Shown here in pieces: positions 1-7,853 of a stretch of 64,000 nucleotides of DNA. A program made the position numbers and the translations under genes. The notes below the pieces were generated by a model, which did not search any database, had not been told where the DNA came from, and worked only from the letters and a program-made list of their open reading frames with translations. Origin of the DNA: Lachnospiraceae bacterium (lineage in GTDB: Bacteria; Bacillota; Clostridia; Lachnospirales; Lachnospiraceae); the NCBI GenBank assembly GCA_900759665.1, contig CAAEWE010000018.1:140092-204091 (forward strand). The letters run 5' to 3'. Numbering within the stretch: the first letter of the stretch is position 1; each line of letters opens with the position of its first letter.

Positions 1-960
1 GAGCTGGGATACCAGGTTACTAAGCATTCCGCCAGGTACCTGATAACGCAGTGTCTGGATATTAACCCCGAGCACCTTTGTATTCATCAGGCCAGTCTTT
101 AATGCTTCCTCACGCATTGGACGGAAGTAATCAGCGATCTCTGCAAGCTTATCAAGATCAAGACCGGTATCATAAGGTGTGCCCTTGAATGCCTCAACCA
201 TAACCTCTGTAGCAGGCTGGCTGGTACCCATAGCAAATGGAGAGATTGCGGTATCAATGATATCGCAGCCCGCCTCTACTGCCTTCATATAAGTCATAGA
301 AGCTACACCGGAGGTGTAATGGGTATGCAGGTCGATTGGAATATCAACGGACTCCTTGAGTGCCTGAACAAGCTCAGTAGCCTTGACAGGAACTAAGAGA
401 CCTGCCATATCCTTGATACAAAGGGATTTGGCACCCATGTCCTCAATTCTCTTTGCCATATCTTTCCAGTAATCCAGAGTATATGCATCACCCAGAGTAT
501 AGGAAAGAGCAATCTGTGCATGACCGTTTTCTTTGTTGGCTGCCTTTACTGCGGTCTCCAGGTTACGGAGATCGTTCAGACAGTCAAAGATACGGATAAT
601 ATCAATACCGTTTGCGATGGATTTCTGTACGAAGTACTCTACCACGTCATCTGCATAATGGTTGTAACCGAGGATATTCTGTCCACGGAAAAGCATCTGC
701 AGCTTTGTGTTTTTGAAACCGTCTCTTAATTTACGAAGTCTCTCCCATGGATCCTCCTTGAGGAAACGAAGGGAAGCATCAAAGGTAGCACCACCCCAGC
801 ACTCTACTGCATGGTATCCGATCTGATCCATCTTGTCTACGATCGGAAGCATCTGCTCTGTGGTCATTCTGGTGGCGATCAGAGACTGATGAGCATCACG
901 CAGAATGGTTTCTGTTATTTTTAAAGGTTTCTTTTCAATAGATTTCTCTTTATTAGCCAT
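1..960 (-). CDS. oadA: Oxaloacetate decarboxylase alpha / 5S carboxyltransferase subunit (3' end cut by window)
   Basis: The first 320 residues are present and the C-terminus lies beyond the left edge. This is the 5S-type TIM-barrel carboxyltransferase, which moves CO2 between carboxybiotin and pyruvate/oxaloacetate. Visible family residues are the metal-binding Asp22 in TLRDAHQSL, the HTH pair His212/His214, and the carboxylated-type lysine Lys183 in IKDMAG. The start is an ATG at 958-960 with GGAGGAGAATC just before it. It is the last gene seen of an operon with oadB (15-nt gap), a separate biotin carrier, OadG and a 12S-type carboxyltransferase. Whether a biotin domain is fused at the C-terminus cannot be seen, but the separate carrier makes that unnecessary. 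A pyruvate carboxylase subunit B would look the same; the adjoining Na+ pump subunits favour a decarboxylase. Confidence 0.93.
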   Translation of the reverse strand, partial: MANKEKSIEKKPLKITETILRDAHQSLIATRMTTEQMLPIVDKMDQIGYHAVECWGGATFDASLRFLKEDPWERLRKLRDGFKNTKLQMLFRGQNILGYNHYADDVVEYFVQKSIANGIDIIRIFDCLNDLRNLETAVKAANKENGHAQIALSYTLGDAYTLDYWKDMAKRIEDMGAKSLCIKDMAGLLVPVKATELVQALKESVDIPIDLHTHYTSGVASMTYMKAVEAGCDIIDTAISPFAMGTSQPATEVMVEAFKGTPYDTGLDLDKLAEIADYFRPMREEALKTGLMNTKVLGVNIQTLRYQVPGGMLSNLVSQL

Positions 961-975
961 GATTCTCCTCCAATT

Positions 976-2124
976 CTAAATTCCAAAGATTGCCATAAAC
1001 ACACCGGCTGCCACAGCAGTACCGATAACTCCGGCAACGTTTGGTCCCATTGCATGCATCAGCAGGAAGTTTGTAGGATCTGCTTCTGCTCCAACCTTCT
1101 GGGATACACGAGCCGCCATTGGAACGGCAGATACACCGGCAGAACCAATCAAAGGATTGACCTTGCCCTTTGTGACGAAGCACATCAGTTTTCCGAATAA
1201 TACACCGGAAGCGGTACCGATTGCAAAAGCAATCAGACCAAGACCAACGATCTTTAAGGTACTAAGTCTTAAGAATGCCTCAGCAGATGTGGATGCACCA
1301 ACGGAAGTACCAAGCAGAATAACAACGATGTACATTAATGCATTGGATGCTGTCTCTGTCAGCTGTTTTACTACGCCGGACTCCTTGAACAGGTTACCAA
1401 GCATCAGCATACCTACCAGAGGTGCTGTTGTCGGCAGAAGCAGACATACAACGATCGTTACGATAATAGGGAAAAGAATCTTCTCCAGCTTGGATACAGG
1501 ACGAAGCTGTTCCATTTTGATCTTTCGCTCTTTTTCTGTGGTAAAGAGCTTCATGATCGGTGGCTGGATGATCGGTACCAGTGACATATAAGAATATGCC
1601 GCCACGGCGATCGGTCCCATATACTCCGTCTGCTTTAACTTACCACAGAGGAAAATAGAAGTAGGACCATCGGCACCACCAATGATTGAGATAGCGGCTG
1701 CTGCCTTATCGTTGAATCCCCAGAGGATTGCAATAAGATAAGCGGAAAAGATACCGAACTGAGCAGCAGCACCCAGCAAAAAGCTCATTGGATTCGCGAT
1801 CAGCGGACCGAAATCCGTCATAGCACCGACTCCAAGGAAGATCAGTGACGGCAGGATACTCCACTCATCGAGAATATAAAAATAATGTAACAATCCACCA
1901 ACGCCATTGGAGGTGTCCTCCGGATTGGCCATGATGTCCGGATATATATTTACCAGGATCATACCAAAGGCAATCGGAACCAGCAACAATGGCTCATACT
2001 CTTTTTTGATCGCTAAATAGAGAAAGACACAGCCTACCAGGATCATCAGGTAGTTACCCGGAGTCAGCGTGGTGAACGCTGTCTGGCCGGCCAGATTCTC
2101 AAGCGTTGAGATAATATAATCCAA
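976..2124 (-). CDS. oadB: Sodium-translocating decarboxylase beta subunit
   Basis: A 382-residue polytopic membrane protein of the OadB/GcdB/MmdB family. It decarboxylates carboxybiotin and couples this to Na+ export. The diagnostic [10 protein letters not shown] stretch carries Asp152, the equivalent of the essential membrane aspartate of the family, and a second conserved [14 protein letters not shown] region lies near the C-terminus. The start codon is TTG (2122-2124), chosen because TTAGGAGGG sits 8 nt upstream and no ATG is near. Length matches the family. It lies between the biotin carrier (18 nt upstream) and oadA (15 nt downstream), so translation is probably coupled across the operon. 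OadB, GcdB and MmdB cannot be told apart by sequence alone, so the substrate follows from the partner carboxyltransferases. Confidence 0.93.
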   Translation of the reverse strand: MDYIISTLENLAGQTAFTTLTPGNYLMILVGCVFLYLAIKKEYEPLLLVPIAFGMILVNIYPDIMANPEDTSNGVGGLLHYFYILDEWSILPSLIFLGVGAMTDFGPLIANPMSFLLGAAAQFGIFSAYLIAILWGFNDKAAAAISIIGGADGPTSIFLCGKLKQTEYMGPIAVAAYSYMSLVPIIQPPIMKLFTTEKERKIKMEQLRPVSKLEKILFPIIVTIVVCLLLPTTAPLVGMLMLGNLFKESGVVKQLTETASNALMYIVVILLGTSVGASTSAEAFLRLSTLKIVGLGLIAFAIGTASGVLFGKLMCFVTKGKVNPLIGSAGVSAVPMAARVSQKVGAEADPTNFLLMHAMGPNVAGVIGTAVAAGVFMAIFGI

Positions 2125-2142
2125 AGTTATTCCCTCCTAAAA

Positions 2143-2505
2143 TTAGTTCAGTGTTGCAAGTACAGCACCAGCTTCAACAGAATCTCCGGCAGCAACATCG
2201 ATGCTTGCTACAGTACCGTCCTCAGGTGCAACAACCTCGTTCTCCATCTTCATAGCCTCAAGAATAAGGATCACATCACCCTTCTTCACTGCCTGTCCGA
2301 CAGATGCCTTTACAGAAAGGATCTTACCCGGCATTGGTGCGTTTACCTTAATAGCACCGGCACCTGCTGCCTTTGGTGCTACAGGCTTCGCTGCCTTAGG
2401 AGCAGCCTTTGGTGCACTTGCTGCCACAGGAGCTGCAGAGCCTGTTCCCTCTTCTACAGTTACGTCATAAACAGTTCCATTTACTGTAATTGTATAATTT
2501 TTCAT
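2143..2505 (-). CDS. Biotin carboxyl carrier protein of the Na+ pump
   Basis: A 120-residue biotinyl carrier. A short N-terminal strand region (residues 1-20) is followed by an Ala/Pro/Lys-rich flexible linker (about 22-50) and a biotinyl domain with the canonical EAMKMENE; Lys86 is the biotinylation site. It swings carboxybiotin between the carboxyltransferases and OadB. It is equivalent to GcdC/MmdC or the transcarboxylase 1.3S subunit. It is encoded 37 nt upstream of the oadB stop-to-start junction in the same operon. As the only biotin domain visible here, it is likely shared by the 12S-type (3293-4726) and 5S-type (1-960) carboxyltransferases. Confidence 0.92.
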   Translation of the reverse strand: MKNYTITVNGTVYDVTVEEGTGSAAPVAASAPKAAPKAAKPVAPKAAGAGAIKVNAPMPGKILSVKASVGQAVKKGDVILILEAMKMENEVVAPEDGTVASIDVAAGDSVEAGAVLATLN

Positions 2506-2554
2506 GATAATCCTCCATATAATAAATTGTATTCAATCGTTTATTTGATGCCTA

Positions 2555-3277
2555 TTATCGACGGATAATAGAACGAACAACAAGTCCGTCTGCACTTTCT
2601 GTTTCAGAAGCAGCGGCGATGGCTGCCGTGATCACGGCAACTAATTCCAGGTCATCCACCAGGTTCTCAGGCTCGGAAGCAGCCGGTGCAGTTGGTGCAG
2701 CTGCTGCCACAGGAGTCTTGTCCGCTTTTCCTTTGCCAATGAGACCAATGAATTTGAAGCAGCTGATCAGGAGACTGATAAAGATCAGTACCAGGAATAC
2801 GATAGACATACTCATGATCGTATTCAGACCTGCCTTCTGCATTTTCTGACCCAGAGTTTTATATTCATCAAACTTAAATGAATAGTTTCCACTGTCGTCT
2901 GTCTGGATCTGACCGTCCTTGTCGAAGGTCAGACTTGCAAGAACCTTGTCTCCGCTCTCACAGAGGATTGTCTCTGTAACGGTAGCGGAATCTGTTGTGA
3001 TCGTAAACTCTGTTTTTAATTTTTTCTTTAATCCCTTATACTGTGCTTTCTGCTTTGCATAAAGCTGATACTGTGCAAGGGTTGTATCATCCATCTGATC
3101 CTTATAGGTGGAAATGGTTCCCTCAAAATCTGCAGCAAACCAGTTTGTCAGGAAACTGTCTGTCTGCTGTTCCAGAGTTTTCTTGTCAAAGTTTTCATTT
3201 CCACGGACTAAAGAACAGCCGGATACCATCAATACACAGGATAAAACACAGAAAAATAATAATAATTTTCTTTTCAT
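2555..3277 (-). CDS. OadG-type gamma subunit with an N-terminal lipoprotein domain
   Basis: 240 residues in a two-part arrangement. Residues 1-21 are a type II signal peptide ending in the lipobox VSGC (Cys21). Residues 22-150 form an extracytoplasmic region of unknown fold, rich in Lys, Thr and Asp. Residues 154-178 are a membrane span, then an Ala/Pro linker (about 189-202) and the C-terminal LVAVITAAIAAA...VRSIIRR tail typical of OadG/GcdD-like gamma subunits. Classical OadG is only about 80-100 residues and has no lipoprotein domain, so this is a fusion or elaborated form. OadG subunits stabilise the pump complex. Its place between the carboxyltransferase and the biotin carrier supports that role. 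The outer domain has no assignment. Confidence 0.8.
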   Translation of the reverse strand: MKRKLLLFFCVLSCVLMVSGCSLVRGNENFDKKTLEQQTDSFLTNWFAADFEGTISTYKDQMDDTTLAQYQLYAKQKAQYKGLKKKLKTEFTITTDSATVTETILCESGDKVLASLTFDKDGQIQTDDSGNYSFKFDEYKTLGQKMQKAGLNTIMSMSIVFLVLIFISLLISCFKFIGLIGKGKADKTPVAAAAPTAPAASEPENLVDDLELVAVITAAIAAASETESADGLVVRSIIRR

Positions 3278-3292
3278 AAATGCCTCTCCTTC

Positions 3293-4726
3293 TTAGATGG
3301 TTCCATGCTTCTTGCCGATAGGATACTCACTTTTTGTGAACAGAAGCTCAAATGCGAAAATTAACTGTTTTCTGGCTGCCTCAGGGCTGATGATGGAATC
3401 AATGTAACCTCTGGCTGCAGCAGCCTCTGTGCCGGACTGTGCGGCAAACTCAGCAGCTTTCGCAGAAAGATCAGCATCCTTATCATCGGCATACATGATC
3501 TTGGCAGCAACCTGGGCATCCATCATGCCAATCTTTGCATCAGGAAGGGCAAATACCATATCTGCACCGATGTGCTTGGAGTTCATGGTTATGTATGCAC
3601 TTCCGTAAGCATTTCCTGTGATCAGATTTACCTTAGGAACATCTGCCTCAGCAAATGCAGCAGTAAGGGCAGCAGCCTTGGAAGCGATGGTCTTCTCCTC
3701 TTCTACTGTAGTAGCAAATCCTTCTACATTGGTCAGGGTCAGAACCGGAATATTAAATGCATCACATGTCTTGATAAAGGAAGCCGCTTTGTCACATCCG
3801 TCAGATGTCAGGCGGGCTTCAAAACTCTCCTGCTCACTTCCGTCCTCGCCGTAAACAGCGGTTCTGTTGGCAACGCAGCCTACGGTCATACCGTCAAGAC
3901 TGATAAAGCCTGTAACCATTTCTTTTGCGAAATCCTTCTTTAACTCAAGGAAGAAGTTATTGTCGCCCAGATCTTCCAGTGCGGCAGCAGGATCCTTGAT
4001 CTCAGCGGCAAAATCAGGAACCAGACGATTCAGATCATCCAGGCACTCCTCCATACCACCGATCTCGTTGTTGTTCTCCGGGAGAATACTTACGAGGTTG
4101 CGTACATTTTCAAATACCTCAGCCTCTCCGTCGCAGATCATATCTACAACAGATGCACTCTTCTGAAAATCAGCAGATGCAGTATCCAGCTTATCGGTAT
4201 AATTGCCCTCCAGTGTGTTTGGAGAGTTTACGAAAAGCTTACCGTTGTTCTGCTCCATAAAGGTAAAATCGCTCATTGCAGCCATAACAGCAACACCACC
4301 ACCACAGTTACCAAAGATGGCACTGATCTGTGGGATCACGCCGGAAGCCTTTGCTTTCATCTTGTAGATCTGACCAAATCCTGCAAGGGCATCTGTGGAC
4401 TCCTGAAGACGCATTCCTGCACAGTCGATCAGACCGATCACAGGTACTCCTGTCTTCATTGCAAGCTCATAGATGTGTGCGATCTTCTTTGCATGCATCT
4501 CTCCGATCGTACCATTCAGTGCAGATGCGTCCTGACTGTATACATAGACAGGATTGTTCTGGATCAGTCCATATCCGGTGATAACACCATCTGCCGGTAC
4601 GGATTTCTCCTGCATGTTGAAATCTGTGCTTCTTTTGGTAATTCCGGCACCGAGTTCAACAAAACTATTCTCGTCAACTAAAGACGCAATACGGTCTTTC
4701 GCAGACATAGTGTTTGAGTTACTCAT
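3293..4726 (-). CDS. mmdA: 12S-type acyl-CoA carboxyltransferase (MmdA-like)
   Basis: A 477-residue crotonase-fold carboxyltransferase of the MmdA/PccB/AccD-like family. It transfers CO2 between an acyl-CoA and carboxybiotin. The N-terminal half has the oxyanion-type glycine stretch FGNCGGGVAVMA and an acyl-CoA-binding region around LIDCAGMRLQES; the C-terminal half has VPKVNLITGNAYGSAYITMN, the paired carboxybiotin-side glycine motif. It starts at an ATG with ATAGGAGGTC in front and is the first gene of the Na+ pump operon. Methylmalonyl-CoA decarboxylase is the nearest known role. With a 5S-type OadA in the same operon, a methylmalonyl-CoA:pyruvate transcarboxylase-like cycle is also possible. 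At 477 residues it is slightly shorter than classical MmdA (about 510). The true acyl-CoA is not readable from sequence. Confidence 0.85.
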   Translation of the reverse strand: MSNSNTMSAKDRIASLVDENSFVELGAGITKRSTDFNMQEKSVPADGVITGYGLIQNNPVYVYSQDASALNGTIGEMHAKKIAHIYELAMKTGVPVIGLIDCAGMRLQESTDALAGFGQIYKMKAKASGVIPQISAIFGNCGGGVAVMAAMSDFTFMEQNNGKLFVNSPNTLEGNYTDKLDTASADFQKSASVVDMICDGEAEVFENVRNLVSILPENNNEIGGMEECLDDLNRLVPDFAAEIKDPAAALEDLGDNNFFLELKKDFAKEMVTGFISLDGMTVGCVANRTAVYGEDGSEQESFEARLTSDGCDKAASFIKTCDAFNIPVLTLTNVEGFATTVEEEKTIASKAAALTAAFAEADVPKVNLITGNAYGSAYITMNSKHIGADMVFALPDAKIGMMDAQVAAKIMYADDKDADLSAKAAEFAAQSGTEAAAARGYIDSIISPEAARKQLIFAFELLFTKSEYPIGKKHGTI

Positions 4727-4797
4727 GTTTTGACCTCCTATATAGTAGTAATAATAATAACAAATTTACACCAAGTATAAGTGTATCTCTTTTGGGC

Positions 4798-4830
4798 AAA
4801 AATGGCAACCGTTTTTTCGCCATTTTTTTT
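4798..4830. terminator. Hairpin with T-tract between divergent genes
   Basis: Arms AAATGGC (about 4800-4806) and GCCATTT (4819-4825) flank a T-rich loop, with A-runs and T-runs outside, so it could work in either direction. It lies between the divergent Na+ pump operon and dacF, where no gene converges. It is therefore more likely a leader attenuator or insulating structure than a gene-end terminator. Confidence 0.45.
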
Positions 4831-4908
4831 GTTCCGGAAAGAAAAAAGAATGATTCTTCCGTTTCTTCATATAATTAGTTAATCCTATATGAAATACAGG
4901 GGAATATC

Positions 4909-6165
4909 ATGCAAAAAATCATTAGTTTTCTTTTGCTTGTCTTTTGTCTTTTCCTTTTGGCACAACCATTAAAGAAACATATGGAAATACGGGAAAAAGC
5001 TTTTTGGGAGCCATCCCAAAAGCCTGCAGAGTCCATGGTACCGGTTGTCCGTATGACGGCATCAGAGCTTGGTTCCCGTGTGGCTGCCTCTACCCCGTCA
5101 TCTCTTTATGCAAAGGCATATTGCGTGATGGATACAGAATCCGGAAGATTTCTGCTCTCCCAAAATGAGAATGAAAAAATGCCAATGGCAAGCACCACCA
5201 AGATCATGACCTGCATTCTGGCACTGGAATCCGGCCGTCTGGATGAAATGGTGACAGTATCTGCTTATGCGGCATCCATGCCGGATGTCCAGTTAAATAT
5301 CCGGGAAGGGGAAAAATATCGTCTGGGGGATCTGTTATATTCCCTGATGTTAGAATCCCATAACGATACTGCCGTTGCCATCGCGGAACACTTGGGAGGT
5401 TCCGTGGAGGGCTTTGCTGATCTGATGAACCAAAAGGCAGAGGAAATCGGCTGTGTCTCTACGCATTTTGTCACGCCAAATGGTCTGGATGATCCGGAAC
5501 ATTATACTACAGCAAAAGAGCTCTGCATGATCGCAGCTTATGCGATTCAAAATAAAGAATTTCAAAAGGTGATCCGGACGATGCAGTATCAGTTTCAGGA
5601 TGCGTCAGGACAACGCAGCTTTCAGGTGTCTAATCATGATGCCTTTCTTGGCATGTATCAAGGGGCTCTGGGAATCAAAACCGGTTTTACCGGGAATGCG
5701 GGTTACTGCTTCTGCGGTGCCGCCACCAAAAATAACCGTACGCTGGTCTCTGCTGTTCTTGCCTGCGGATGGCCGCCTCATAAGACATATAAATGGTCTG
5801 ATACTACAAAGCTTATGGATTACGGTTTTGAAGGCTTTCAGAGCTGTGAGATCCCGGTAGACCAGAATACATGGAAACTGCCTGTGGAAAATGGTCAGGA
5901 TCACGGTGTTACGGTTTCTATGCCAAAAGAAGATACGGACAGCCTGCAGATGCCCCTCCGGGTAGACGACGTCGTGGAAATCCGGACGTCTCTGCCGGAG
6001 AAGCTGACTGCACCTGTCCGCAGCGGGGATATCGTGGGGAGTCAGGAAATCCTGCTGAATGGAGAGGTCTTAACAACGTCTTCTATTTATACAGAACAGG
6101 ATGTTGCCGCCAGGGATTTCCCCTATGTGTTAAAACATCTATTTCGGAATTATGTGTTTTCGTGA
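4909..6165 (+). CDS. dacF: D-alanyl-D-alanine carboxypeptidase (DacF/PBP5 family)
   Basis: A 418-residue secreted serine D,D-carboxypeptidase that trims the terminal D-Ala from peptidoglycan stem peptides. The N-terminal hydrophobic segment (residues 4-19) is a signal or anchor. The three active-site boxes are in order: STTK (Ser95, Lys98), S-H-N (150-152, where family members usually have SGN) and KTG (257-259). A PBP5-type beta-rich C-terminal domain follows (about 310-395), ending in an aromatic/basic tail. The ATG follows a GGGGA ribosome site. It stands alone and is divergent from the Na+ pump operon. DacF- and DacB-type roles (sporulation or vegetative) cannot be separated here. Confidence 0.93.
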   Translation: MQKIISFLLLVFCLFLLAQPLKKHMEIREKAFWEPSQKPAESMVPVVRMTASELGSRVAASTPSSLYAKAYCVMDTESGRFLLSQNENEKMPMASTTKIMTCILALESGRLDEMVTVSAYAASMPDVQLNIREGEKYRLGDLLYSLMLESHNDTAVAIAEHLGGSVEGFADLMNQKAEEIGCVSTHFVTPNGLDDPEHYTTAKELCMIAAYAIQNKEFQKVIRTMQYQFQDASGQRSFQVSNHDAFLGMYQGALGIKTGFTGNAGYCFCGAATKNNRTLVSAVLACGWPPHKTYKWSDTTKLMDYGFEGFQSCEIPVDQNTWKLPVENGQDHGVTVSMPKEDTDSLQMPLRVDDVVEIRTSLPEKLTAPVRSGDIVGSQEILLNGEVLTTSSIYTEQDVAARDFPYVLKHLFRNYVFS

Positions 6166-6179
6166 GGTATTACGACAGA

Positions 6180-6317
6180 TTATTTACTGCTGCCGCTCTT
6201 TGCTTCGTTGCCGGCTTCTGTGTCAGAGACAGAGCCTCCGTTGGAAAACTGGAAACTAAAGATTGTTACCCCTAAGATCACGACACCTACAATAGCTAAA
6301 ATGATAGTTGTACTCAT
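6180..6317 (-). CDS. Small single-pass membrane protein (45 aa)
   Basis: The predicted peptide has one hydrophobic span (residues 4-21) then a short polar tail rich in Ser, Gly and Glu. The start is the ATG at 6315-6317 because AAAAGGAG lies 7 nt upstream; the in-frame upstream extension has no ribosome site. It converges on dacF with only 14 nt between the stops. Family unknown. The clean ribosome site and amphiphilic design make it a likely real gene. Confidence 0.6.
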   Translation of the reverse strand: MSTTIILAIVGVVILGVTIFSFQFSNGGSVSDTEAGNEAKSGSSK

Positions 6318-6390
6318 AATAAACTCCTTTTCTTTTCTGCACATAACGTGCCAATATTCATTTTTCAAGTTACGTGAATGAAAGGTACAC

Positions 6391-6412
6391 AAAAGAAACC
6401 TGTCTTGACAGG
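6391..6412 (-). terminator. Intrinsic terminator after the 6423-6851 gene
   Basis: On the minus strand a CCTGT/ACAGG stem is followed by TTTCTTTT (complement of 6391-6398), just 11 nt past the stop codon at 6423. Confidence 0.6.
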
Positions 6413-6422
6413 CAGGGTACCT

Positions 6423-6851
6423 TTAGAAAGAAAACGAGTTTTTTTCACCATCCTTGTCATGGATAAACCGTATGATCCGGGCGAGATGATGTGTCGTAGA
6501 TTTATAGAATGCCGGTTCGTAGCTTCTCAGGGCAAAAAAGACACAGAAACAGAATATGATCGCCGTATATAACAGTAGTAAAAGCTGCTGCTGCCGTCCA
6601 TCCTGACGGAAGGATACCGGACGTGACGATTCAAGCTTCGGCTGCAGTATGCGGATGCCTAACTGCTCCGGACTGCAAAGATCCGGCGATTCTGTCTGTA
6701 TGGAAGAAAGAGTGGAAAGCAGGCTTTCCTGACGGAAATGATCCGTGGTGTCCATCTGGGAGATTCTTGTAACATCCGTAGCAATTCCTGAAATAAGCAC
6801 AAAAAAGAGCATGACAACGATCAGCCAGTGCTGTTTTCGCAATTTTTTCAT
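6423..6851 (-). CDS. Hypothetical two-span membrane protein
   Basis: 142 residues. A hydrophobic segment at about 9-27 follows a basic start, which fits a signal anchor. A mainly polar extracytoplasmic part (28-86) is followed by a second span (about 89-109) and a basic/aromatic cytoplasmic tail. The start ATG has AAAGGAGGGG in front. No known family was recognised. Isolated gene with its own terminator; nothing in the context gives a role. Confidence 0.65.
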   Translation of the reverse strand: MKKLRKQHWLIVVMLFFVLISGIATDVTRISQMDTTDHFRQESLLSTLSSIQTESPDLCSPEQLGIRILQPKLESSRPVSFRQDGRQQQLLLLLYTAIIFCFCVFFALRSYEPAFYKSTTHHLARIIRFIHDKDGEKNSFSF

Positions 6852-6958
6852 GGGACACCCCTCCTTTCCTATGTTAGAATTGTATCACTATACGTATATA
6901 AATGCTGCCTGCTTTTGACCCTTGCATCATAATATATGTAGGAGATACCGGTTCATGC

Positions 6959-7699
6959 TTAACAACGTACTGCCTGTTCCGGCATATTGCGCTCTCCCAG
7001 CTTTACTGCCTTACATACTCTGCGGTAAACCTCATCGCAGACCTCCACAGACTTTAGATCCTTGTAATCCTCATAATAGAGAGGTTTCAGAAAATAAATC
7101 TGTGTGCGAACCCGGCGCAGAGAATTGAGGTCATATACTTTCCAGGAATCCACCAGAGCCACCGGGACAACGGGAACCTTTGCCTTCATGGCACTTTTGA
7201 AGGCACCGGGTTTAAAAGGATCCACATGATTGCCATTGCGATGCTTATACCCTCCTGACGGAAAGATAATGAACTTCCGCCCCTGTGCCGTTTCTGCGGA
7301 AACCTCCTGAATGATCCTGGCAGCCTGACGGATATCATGGAGCTTGATGCGCTTTCCTTTCACCAGATCAATAAACTGGCTGACTAACGGCATATGGGAT
7401 CTGGCATCATCCATCACAACGGAGCAAGGTAGCGGATGACCGTACATGATCCCCAGAGCGTCGTATTTACCCTGATGGTTGGGAAACATCACATAGCCTC
7501 CCTGGGATGGCAGATTCTCACGGCCATACACAGAGGTGGAGATCCGGGCGGTTTTCATCATCTGATGGATCATTTTCAGATCATACTGATATCGGAACTC
7601 CTCGGAATACTTCCGGTCTCTTGCGGCATAATAACCTGCCTGGGGGATCATCCAGGCTCTATGTATATTTCTGATCAACACATAAACAAAACGAAGCAA
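6959..7699 (-). CDS. PlsC-like 1-acylglycerol-phosphate acyltransferase
   Basis: 246 residues of the glycerolipid acyltransferase family, which acylates lysophosphatidate or a related lysolipid at the membrane. Motif I is NHQGKYD (His75, Asp80), the catalytic H-x4-D. The position of motif III is FPSGGY (146-151), where PlsC normally has FPEGTR, so the usual substrate-phosphate glutamate and arginine are absent. The start is TTG (7697-7699) with GAGGAAG upstream. No hydrophobic N-terminal span is clear. Divergent from rqcH. The degenerate motif III suggests an unusual acceptor, so true PlsC activity is not certain. Confidence 0.78.
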   Translation of the reverse strand: MLRFVYVLIRNIHRAWMIPQAGYYAARDRKYSEEFRYQYDLKMIHQMMKTARISTSVYGRENLPSQGGYVMFPNHQGKYDALGIMYGHPLPCSVVMDDARSHMPLVSQFIDLVKGKRIKLHDIRQAARIIQEVSAETAQGRKFIIFPSGGYKHRNGNHVDPFKPGAFKSAMKAKVPVVPVALVDSWKVYDLNSLRRVRTQIYFLKPLYYEDYKDLKSVEVCDEVYRRVCKAVKLGERNMPEQAVRC

Positions 7700-7786
7700 C
7701 TTTTCTTCCTCATTTCTTATGACGATATTTCGTCGTTCATTTCTCCTAATAGATAATGTACCATATTAACTTTTTTTTGGCAACTG

Positions 7787-7815
7787 TTGCAAAAGGAAGA
7801 CAGTACATATAAAAT
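7787..7815 (+). promoter_or_regulatory. Sigma-A-type promoter for rqcH
   Basis: TTGCAA (7787-7792), a 17-nt spacer and TAAAAT (7810-7815), ending 38 nt before the rqcH start. Confidence 0.5.
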
Positions 7816-7853
7816 GGAGCAAGAGAAAATGTGATAAAGGGGATGAGGAAGTT

